Below are positions 6,522-11,352 of a stretch of DNA of 11,352 nucleotides, in pieces (the first letter of the stretch is position 1; every line of letters begins with the position of its first letter). The stretch is from Bryobacteraceae bacterium (GTDB taxonomy: Bacteria > Acidobacteriota > Terriglobia > Bryobacterales > Bryobacteraceae), in assembly GCA_014379815.1 (NCBI GenBank), contig JACMLA010000786.1:1-11352 (forward strand). Direction: 5' to 3'. The notes below the pieces were generated by a model, which had not been told where the DNA came from, did not search any database, and saw only the letters and a list, made by a program, of their open reading frames with translations. The translations under genes and the position numbers were made by a program.

Positions 6522-7609
6522 CACCCTATCGGTCCATTCGTGAGATCGATTGGCCTCTTCTGCTGATCACGCTTGCGGTCTGCGCTCTTGGAGTGCTGCA
6601 AATTTATAGCGCAACACTTGACACCGTTTTTAAGGACGCCTGGTCAAGGCAGGTGCTCTACATCTTCGCGGGGCTCGTCCTGTTCTTCATCATGAGCCGC
6701 ATCGACTATCACACACTACTGGGTCACAGCTATCTGTTGTATGGTCTGGCGATAGTGGGACTGGTTGCTGTGTTCGTAATCGGAACTGTAGCCGGAGGTG
6801 CACGTCGGTGGATTCCGCTTGGTGCGGGCTTCAAGCTCCAGGTTTCTGAATTTGTGAAGATCGTGCTCGTCCTGGTGATAGCACGGGTTCTAACGGAATT
6901 GAAGCGCAATGAACTGGACTGGAGAGACTTGCTCCGTCTTGGCGGATTAATTGGAGTACCGTTTCTGCTGGTTGCGCGCCAGCCTGACCTCGGCACTGCT
7001 CTGACTTATCTGCCAGTTCTTGGAGTTGGCATCCTGCTCGCTGGCCTGCGCTGGAAGTACATTGCCGTCATTGTGCTGGCCCTCGCCGTGACACTACCGG
7101 CAGGCTGGTATGTGCTGCACGATTATCAACGGGCGCGTCTCACGACATTCCTCGATCCCTCCCAGGACCCAAAGGGCAGTGGATATCAGGTAATTCAATC
7201 GATGATCGCCGTCGGACACGGCGGCATGTGGGGCCAGGGACCGACCAAAGGTACTCAGACACAGTTACAGTTCTTACCGATTTCTCATACCGATTTCATC
7301 TTTTCGTCATTCGCTGAGGAACATGGATTCGTGGGAGTTGTTGTAGTATTGGGTTTGTATTTCCTTCTGCTGATGCAGATCGTACAGAACGCGCAAACAG
7401 CATCGGACAACGCTGGCATGTATGTCTGTATGGGAGTGGCAGGAATTTTGTTGTTCCACGTTCTGGTGAACGTGGGAATGGTGGTTGGCCGAATGCCAGT
7501 CACCGGAATCCCACTGCCGCTGATGAGTTCGGGCGGTTCCAATACGCTTTCAGTTTTTATGTTGCTGGGGCTCGTGAACAATGTCAGGCTCCGGCGTTTT
7601 GTAAATTAG
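6512..7609 (+). CDS. rodA: RodA, SEDS-family peptidoglycan glycosyltransferase
   Basis: This is a 365-residue integral membrane protein with about ten hydrophobic segments, close to the usual 370. It polymerises lipid II into glycan strands in the side wall together with PBP2. The FtsW/RodA/SpoVE signature is clear (NVGMVVGRMPVTGIPLPLMS, 320-339, followed by SGGS). Glu113 in LQVSEFVK and Asp261 in SHTDFIF correspond by motif to the functional Glu and Asp residues of E. coli RodA. The large extracytoplasmic loop (about 203-265, with GYQVIQSMIAVGHGG) is present. Initiation is at GTG 6512 with GGAGG upstream, overlapping the end of mrdA by ten bases. It is RodA and not FtsW because of its position beside mrdA and the mre genes. 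No key residues are missing. Confidence 0.96.
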   Translation: MAVAPYRSIREIDWPLLLITLAVCALGVLQIYSATLDTVFKDAWSRQVLYIFAGLVLFFIMSRIDYHTLLGHSYLLYGLAIVGLVAVFVIGTVAGGARRWIPLGAGFKLQVSEFVKIVLVLVIARVLTELKRNELDWRDLLRLGGLIGVPFLLVARQPDLGTALTYLPVLGVGILLAGLRWKYIAVIVLALAVTLPAGWYVLHDYQRARLTTFLDPSQDPKGSGYQVIQSMIAVGHGGMWGQGPTKGTQTQLQFLPISHTDFIFSSFAEEHGFVGVVVVLGLYFLLLMQIVQNAQTASDNAGMYVCMGVAGILLFHVLVNVGMVVGRMPVTGIPLPLMSSGGSNTLSVFMLLGLVNNVRLRRFVN

Positions 7610-7624
7610 GCCGAATGGCCCTAA
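7606..7624 (+). other. Hairpin across the rodA stop codon
   Basis: TTAGGCC (7606-7612) and GGCCCTAA (7617-7624) pair around a GAAT loop with one bulged C, enclosing the rodA stop. There is no T-tract, so it is a weak terminator at best. It may be a processing or 3'-protection element at the end of the elongasome cistrons. Confidence 0.3.
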
Positions 7625-7913
7625 CGGAGAATAGATCGACCGGGCGGCCTTGCGGGACATCTGAGGTTCGACGGGAGTTTGGTCTGGCTGCCGGTCCGCG
7701 TGGCCGGTGTCGCTGGTTTCCGGGTTTTGCGTTCCGTGATGTGGATTGAGATTGTAAAGGCTGCCCCGCAAGTTCGGCCCTCTCTCCTGATCGGAACGCC
7801 GATACGATTCGTTGTTGTTATGTTCTGAAGCGCTCCTGCCCCGTTTGGGCTGCCGCCAACTCGTATCGGCCTCTCGTCCCGGCAAGTCGTCTTCCGTTCG
7901 TTCGGGAGATGCG
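7610..7913 (+). promoter_or_regulatory. 304-base gene-free leader of rng
   Basis: No convincing gene is present on either strand. The region must contain either the rng promoter plus a 5' UTR or a long intercistronic stretch. I see no good -35/-10 pair; TATGTT near 7819 and TGTAAA near 7754 are the nearest to -10 boxes. Short hairpins are visible, for example ATCGG-AACG-CCGAT at 7790-7803. In E. coli the rne 5' UTR (about 360 bases) mediates autoregulation by RNase E, so a similar feedback role is possible here but unproved. Confidence 0.4.
7904..7908 (+). promoter_or_regulatory. Ribosome binding site fixing the start of rng
   Basis: GGGAG at 7904-7908 lies five bases before ATG 7914. It argues against the in-frame upstream TTG at 7812, whose extra 34 residues look unlike the family. 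Confidence 0.65.
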
Positions 7914-10709
7914 ATGAGTAAAGAACTAGTAATCTCTTCCAACCACCACGAGACTCGCGTGGCTATTGTGGAAGAGGATCAGCTGGTAGAGATTTATTTC
8001 CAGCGTGCCAACGAGTATTCCCTCGCTGGCAGCATTCACAAGGGCAGGGTCACCCGGGTGCTTCCCGGGATGCAATCCGCATTCGTGGACCTTGGTCTCG
8101 AGCGAGACACTTTCCTTTACGTTTCTGACTTCCTCGAAGAATCTGGAGAAGACTACGATCGCGTCGGTGACGAGAAACCTGTCACTGCGCCACCTGTTCC
8201 GACTCGCCGGGATGGAGGTCGGAGCCGCGATGACCGTCGTCCGGCGAATGCACCTCCTCCCGCCAGCATCGCCGCGTCTTCCTCAGAAGCCGAATCCTAC
8301 GAAGAACCTGAGTTACCTGAAATCCACGATCCTGCACCTGCAGTCCGCGAACCGGAGGAGAGCACCGGAGTTTCAGACCGAACTTCATCCGCTTTTCCGC
8401 AAAATGCAGGTGGTCCTCCAGCAGTCGGCGGCGGGCTTGCCGGGAGTCCGAATGGCCGCCGGTCCCGTCGGCGACGGTCACGTGGACGTGGCTTTCCGGA
8501 TGCAAAATACGCTTCCGAAGCTGCGCTCGAGTCTGGGCCCGGGCTGGAGAGAGTGGAGGAAACAACGGAAGAGGAATCCGGTCCGGCCGAGGTGATCCTA
8601 CTGCCGGGAGAATCGCTCGCCAAGTACACCACCACTCGGACCACCACCACGACTACTATCTCTGCAACCGTTATCATTCCTACCCGGGAGCCGAGCCATG
8701 AGCTGGAAGTTGCGCTGCCGGAAGCTCTCTCTGCGGAGCGCGAGACCGATTTATCGGAAGACGACGATCCCCTTGCGGCATACGAAGTAGCGGAGCTGGC
8801 GGGAGAGCCCGAGGCCTCTGAAGCGCCCGCGTCGCTGCTCCTCGATGAGGAGGAAGAGGACGAAGAGGACGAGCTCGCAAGCCAGACCACAGCTGATATC
8901 GAGGATCAGGTAGATGCAGCTGCTTCCCGCATGGAGCTTGCAGAGGATCTCGACGAACCTGACGAAGAGCTCGTACTGGAGGAAGCCTCGGAAGCCTCAG
9001 AGGAGGAGGAGGAAGATTTCGACGATGTCGAACCTCTGACCATTCCCGAACTGACGAATGCCGACGTCATCGAAGAACCCGTGGTCGACCTTGACGAAAT
9101 TGCCGCTGCGGCAATCGAGGAAGCAGCCGTCGAGCCCGCAACCATAGCCACCGTTGTCTCTATAGACGAAGGTCTGGTGCCACCTGCACCTGCGACAACA
9201 GCCAGCGTTCGTGACACCGGAGAGCGTTACGGACACCGGCAGCCGCGTCGAACACGGAGGCGTGGAAGAGGTGGGGAAAGGGGCGAGCGTCCCATTGAGG
9301 GTTCCCCCTCGACAGACAGGCCCGAACGCACCGAGCGCCCGGAATCAAGGCCTGATACAAGACCAGAACCTCGTGTCGAACCGCGTCTGGATTCGCGCTC
9401 GGAGTCCCGCTCGGAGTCCCGCAACGACCCGCGCGGAGAACCGCGGACAGAGGGCCGTGTGGAACCTCGCATAGACACAAGGGCGGAGCGCGAAAGGCCT
9501 CCTCTGCCCTTGATCAGCGATCTCCTTCGTGAGGGTCAGGAGATCATCGTTCAGATTGCCAAGGAGCCTCTCGGGCAAAAGGGAGCGCGCATTACCTCGC
9601 ACATCGCGCTGCCTGGTCGATTTGTTGTTTACATGCCGACGCTGGAGCATCTCGGCGTCTCGCGCAAGATCAGCACCGAAGAAGAACGCCACAGACTCAA
9701 GCGAGTCCTTCAGGCCGGCCGGGTCGGACTTGCCGGAGGGTTTATCGTCCGCACCGCCGGCGAGGGGCGTAGCGAAGAAGAGATCGCCAGCGACATGGCG
9801 TATCTCTATAACCTGTGGCTGGATATCCGCCACAAGGCCGACAAGCGAAAAGCCCCGGCTTTGCTGCACCACGACCTGGATATCGTCCATCGGATTCTTC
9901 GCGATCAGTTAAGCGATATGTTCAAGGCCATCTGGGTCGATAGCGAAGAAGTGTATGAAAGTGTCCTGCGGTTCATGCAGCGCTTTCAGCCATCTCTGGT
10001 TGGCCGGGTCAAAATGTACACACGCCCGGCTCCGATCTTCGATTCATTCGGAATCACAACCGAGATCGAGAAGGCGTTGCGACCCAAGGTGTGGCTGAAG
10101 TCCGGAGGCTACATCGTTGTGAACCAGACCGAGGCGCTGGTAGCTATCGACGTCAACACTGGCAAGTTTGTCGGTAAGGGAAATCGCCTCGAAGACACGA
10201 TCACCAGGACTAACACCGAAGCCGTGAAGGAAATCGTACGTCAAATACGCCTTCGCGATCTGGGCGGAATCATCGTCATCGACTTCATCGATATGGACGA
10301 GCGCAAGAACCGGCAGAAGGTAATGGTGACCCTAGAGGACGCCATGCGAGCCGATCGGGCGCCGTACAAAATACTCCAGTTCAACGATTTCGGTCTGGTT
10401 GCAATCACGCGCAAGCGGGTCAAGCAGAGTCTGGAACGGACACTCTGCTCTCCTTGTCCCATCTGCGAAGGTGCAGGTTATACCAAGAGCGTGGCTACGG
10501 TAGTGGGCGAGGTCCTGCAGGAAGCTAACAAGGTCCGGCAGGTAGTCGATCGCAAGAATGTCGAGCTTCGTGTGTATCCTGAAGTTGCGAAACACCTCAA
10601 GTCGAGTCAGAACTCCGACCTCGAGCAGCTGGAAACCATCCTGGGATGTCCGGTGATGGTGATCAGCGACTCCACGCTACATCCTGAGAAGTTCGATATG
10701 GCCTGGTAA
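7914..10709 (+). CDS. rng: Ribonuclease E/G with S1 domain split by about 450-residue charged insert
   Basis: The product has 931 residues, against about 490 for E. coli RNase G. It is a cytoplasmic endoribonuclease that cuts single-stranded AU-rich RNA in rRNA maturation and mRNA decay. The first part of the S1 fold (1-75, including GRVTRVLPGMQSAFVDLGLE) is followed by an insert (about 80-528) before the S1 domain resumes at SDLLREGQEIIVQIAKE (535-551). The RNase H-like, 5'-sensor and DNase I-like regions follow. Likely Mg-binding Asp746 (AIDVNTG) and Asp790 (VIDFIDM) and the zinc-link CPICEG (848-853) are all present, so the enzyme should be active. The C-terminus ends soon after the small domain, as in RNase G, with no C-terminal scaffold. 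The insert alternates Arg-rich blocks (182-193, 441-530) with Asp/Glu-rich blocks (310-371). ATG 7914 has GGGAG five bases upstream. rng versus rne naming is by length of the conserved part. Confidence 0.93.
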   Translation: MSKELVISSNHHETRVAIVEEDQLVEIYFQRANEYSLAGSIHKGRVTRVLPGMQSAFVDLGLERDTFLYVSDFLEESGEDYDRVGDEKPVTAPPVPTRRDGGRSRDDRRPANAPPPASIAASSSEAESYEEPELPEIHDPAPAVREPEESTGVSDRTSSAFPQNAGGPPAVGGGLAGSPNGRRSRRRRSRGRGFPDAKYASEAALESGPGLERVEETTEEESGPAEVILLPGESLAKYTTTRTTTTTTISATVIIPTREPSHELEVALPEALSAERETDLSEDDDPLAAYEVAELAGEPEASEAPASLLLDEEEEDEEDELASQTTADIEDQVDAAASRMELAEDLDEPDEELVLEEASEASEEEEEDFDDVEPLTIPELTNADVIEEPVVDLDEIAAAAIEEAAVEPATIATVVSIDEGLVPPAPATTASVRDTGERYGHRQPRRTRRRGRGGERGERPIEGSPSTDRPERTERPESRPDTRPEPRVEPRLDSRSESRSESRNDPRGEPRTEGRVEPRIDTRAERERPPLPLISDLLREGQEIIVQIAKEPLGQKGARITSHIALPGRFVVYMPTLEHLGVSRKISTEEERHRLKRVLQAGRVGLAGGFIVRTAGEGRSEEEIASDMAYLYNLWLDIRHKADKRKAPALLHHDLDIVHRILRDQLSDMFKAIWVDSEEVYESVLRFMQRFQPSLVGRVKMYTRPAPIFDSFGITTEIEKALRPKVWLKSGGYIVVNQTEALVAIDVNTGKFVGKGNRLEDTITRTNTEAVKEIVRQIRLRDLGGIIVIDFIDMDERKNRQKVMVTLEDAMRADRAPYKILQFNDFGLVAITRKRVKQSLERTLCSPCPICEGAGYTKSVATVVGEVLQEANKVRQVVDRKNVELRVYPEVAKHLKSSQNSDLEQLETILGCPVMVISDSTLHPEKFDMAW
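8151..9497 (+). other. Low-complexity charge-blocked insert within RNase E/G
   Basis: Codons for residues about 80-528 encode predicted disorder. They show a Pro/Arg stretch, an Arg block (RRSRRRRSRGRG), a Thr run (around 239-248), a long Asp/Glu-rich region with DEEEEDEEDE and SEEEEEDFDD, and then an Arg/Glu/Pro/Ser region of repeating R-x-E-P/S type. The reading frame stays open throughout with no frameshift, and both flanks match the S1 domain. It is therefore an insertion in the protein and not an assembly error. In E. coli RNase E the same position holds only a short loop. Confidence 0.85.
9397..9420 (+). repeat. 12-base perfect tandem repeat in the rng insert
   Basis: GCTCGGAGTCCC occurs twice in a row (9397-9408 and 9409-9420), encoding two SESR units inside the Arg/Glu-rich end of the insert. 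The surrounding codons contain degenerate versions, which suggests that the tract grew by slippage. Confidence 0.85.
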
Positions 10710-10722
10710 TTCAGTTACAACT

Positions 10723-10730
10723 GCTACACT
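10723..10730 (+). promoter_or_regulatory. Possible extended -10 promoter for tRNA-Ser
   Basis: The octamer GCTACACT with the preceding T (TGCTACACT, 10722-10730) fits an extended -10 element, TGn followed by TACACT. The -35 position is poor. Transcription would start near 10737, giving a leader of roughly 36 bases before the tRNA that begins with the hairpin at 10739-10758. Confidence 0.35.
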
Positions 10731-10738
10731 ACAAAGGT

Positions 10739-10758
10739 GCGGTCCTGCTCAGGACCGC
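10739..10758 (+). terminator. Hairpin after rng, probable terminator
   Basis: GCGGTCCT (10739-10746) and AGGACCGC (10751-10758) form a perfect 8-bp GC-rich stem with a GCTC loop, followed by TTTCCT. It lies 30 bases after the rng stop and is most simply the end of the operon transcript. The T-tract is short. It might instead be the 5' leader structure of the tRNA transcript. Confidence 0.55.
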
Positions 10759-10772
10759 TTTCCTCAAACCCA

Positions 10773-10862
10773 GGAGAGATGGCCGAGTGGTTGAAGGCGC
10801 ACGCTTGGAAAGCGTGTTTAGGGGAAACTCTAACGAGGGTTCGAATCCCTCTCTCTCCGCCA
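10773..10862 (+). tRNA. tRNA-Ser (anticodon GGA)
   Basis: The acceptor stem GGAGAGA (10773-10779) pairs with TCTCTCC (10852-10858), followed by discriminator G and an encoded CCA (10860-10862). The anticodon stem CACGC/GCGTG (10800-10804, 10812-10816) encloses loop TTGGAAA, which puts anticodon GGA at 10807-10809, reading UCC and UCU. A class II long variable arm (TTAGGG-GAAA-CTCTAA, GNRA loop) and the T arm GAGGG-TTCGAAT-CCCTC (10835-10851) are complete. The D arm contains GCCGAGTGGTTGAAGGC. All features fit a functional 90-base serine tRNA. Confidence 0.98.
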
Positions 10863-10899
10863 TTACCGCCGATTAATATGGAAAGCCGTACGCGGGCCG

Positions 10900-10931
10900 G
10901 GGGTGGCACAACCGACCGTTTGTGACACCCC
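10900..10931 (+). terminator. Hairpin downstream of tRNA-Ser, probable terminator
   Basis: GGGGTGGCACAA (10900-10911) pairs with TTGTGACACCCC (10920-10931) with a single G-A mismatch in a 12-position stem and an 8-base loop. It lies 37 bases after the CCA end and only TTCC follows. The stem strength and position fit termination of the tRNA transcript. Confidence 0.55.
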
Positions 10932-11062
10932 TTCCAAACCGCACGCGTCTTTGAAAGTTTAGACGGCCTCGAACGATCGCAGCTTGCGAGCAGCGAGTCT
11001 TTCGTTGGCAACAAAGAGCATTATTGTTCATCACAGCCGAAACGAAAATAGGGAGAAAGTTG

Positions 11063-11352
11063 ATGGCCTCCGATCTAGACGTTGTGTTCCTGAGTGCAGG
11101 CGTGCCGCTTGTCGGCAAATTCTTCATGGCTTCCGAAGGCTTCGACGATCGTCGCCCTACCGTCGTCGTCACCGGTTCGTGGCTGACCGTCAAAGAGCAG
11201 ATGCCAGCGCTTTACGCACAGCGGCTCGCGGCCCTTGGGTATAACGCGTTCGTCTTCGACTTCGCTGGTTTCGGGCAAAGCGGCGGCGATCTGCGCCAGG
11301 CAGAGATGCCCGAGCGCAAGGTCGTCGATATCAAGAGCGCTCATTCGTTTGT
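11063..11352 (+). CDS. Alpha/beta hydrolase, N-terminal part (runs off window)
   Basis: ATG 11063 has GGGAG (11051-11055) seven bases upstream and opens a frame that stays open to the window edge (96 codons seen). The visible part contains the start of an alpha/beta hydrolase core: strand TVVVTGSW, helix AQRLAALGYNAFVFDF, then AGFGQSGG, as in the COG1073 (YcjY-like) group of uncharacterised hydrolases. The nucleophile elbow Ser, the acid and the His lie beyond the window. No signal peptide is evident, so it is probably cytoplasmic. Substrate cannot be predicted. It follows the tRNA terminator and is likely transcribed separately from its own promoter in 10932-11062, where I see no strong consensus. 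Confidence 0.75.
   Translation, partial: MASDLDVVFLSAGVPLVGKFFMASEGFDDRRPTVVVTGSWLTVKEQMPALYAQRLAALGYNAFVFDFAGFGQSGGDLRQAEMPERKVVDIKSAHSF

Noticed and set aside
7812..7913. N-terminal extension of RNase E/G from TTG 7812
   Set aside because: The 34 added residues do not look like the family, while ATG 7914 has GGGAG upstream and gives the expected N-terminus.
7550..7942. 130-residue open frame on the - strand across the rng leader
   Set aside because: It overlaps the ends of rodA and rng, has a hydrophilic random-looking composition, no clear ribosome site and no motif.
8297..8890. 197-residue - strand frame with serine runs
   Set aside because: It is the antisense shadow of the Asp/Glu-rich codons of rng.
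9227..9480. Possible CRISPR-like or tandem repeat array
   Set aside because: The repeats are short, degenerate, in frame and without spacers; they encode the Arg/Glu tract of RNase E/G.
10873..11193. 106-residue - strand frame
   Set aside because: It runs antisense through the start of the hydrolase gene and a terminator hairpin and shows no family motif.
1..11352. Mobile elements, phage or defence genes
   Set aside because: No transposase, integrase, inverted terminal repeats or target duplications were seen; composition looks even across the window.

Overview
The window is dominated by an intact elongasome operon on the + strand: mreB, mreC, mreD, mrdA (PBP2) and rodA, followed by a large ribonuclease E/G gene (rng). 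Together these genes encode the machinery for lateral cell-wall growth of a rod-shaped, Gram-negative-type bacterium, plus an endoribonuclease for RNA processing and decay. The moderately high GC content, the gene order, the Tat-type YVTN beta-propeller lipoprotein and the small basic ATKKK-type protein suggest Acidobacteriota. That assignment is inference from style and recollection, not from a marker gene placed in a tree.

Layout. Positions 1-83 hold the last 26 codons of a + strand gene, probably biosynthetic arginine decarboxylase (speA), followed by a strong hairpin (94-132). Two - strand genes come next: a 55-residue basic protein (153-320) and a Tat-exported, probably lipid-anchored seven-bladed beta-propeller protein (368-1534). 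A 174-base divergent spacer separates the latter from mreB. The elongasome genes run from 1709 to 7609. mreC/mreD overlap by 4 bases and mrdA/rodA by 10; mreB-mreC and mreD-mrdA are separated by 47 and 84 bases. A 304-base gene-free leader (7610-7913) precedes rng (7914-10709). After rng come a hairpin, a tRNA-Ser(GGA) with encoded CCA (10773-10862), a second terminator-like hairpin, and the start of an alpha/beta hydrolase gene cut by the window edge (11063 onward).

How the genes work together. MreB filaments at the inner membrane, with MreC and MreD, position and activate the RodA glycosyltransferase and the PBP2 transpeptidase, which make and cross-link new side-wall peptidoglycan. RNase E/G is not an elongasome component, but its gene also lies next to mreBCD in Proteobacteria, so the linkage recurs.

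Most of the window is recognisable housekeeping sequence, and I do not see a wholly new multi-gene system. The most unusual object is the RNase E/G protein. Its N-terminal S1 domain is split by about 450 residues of low-complexity, charge-blocked sequence. Secondary points of interest are the small basic protein, a 21-base tandem duplication in the lipoprotein signal peptide, a probable Cys/Cys/His/Cys metal site in PBP2, the Lys/Pro/Ala tail of MreC and the long leader of rng.
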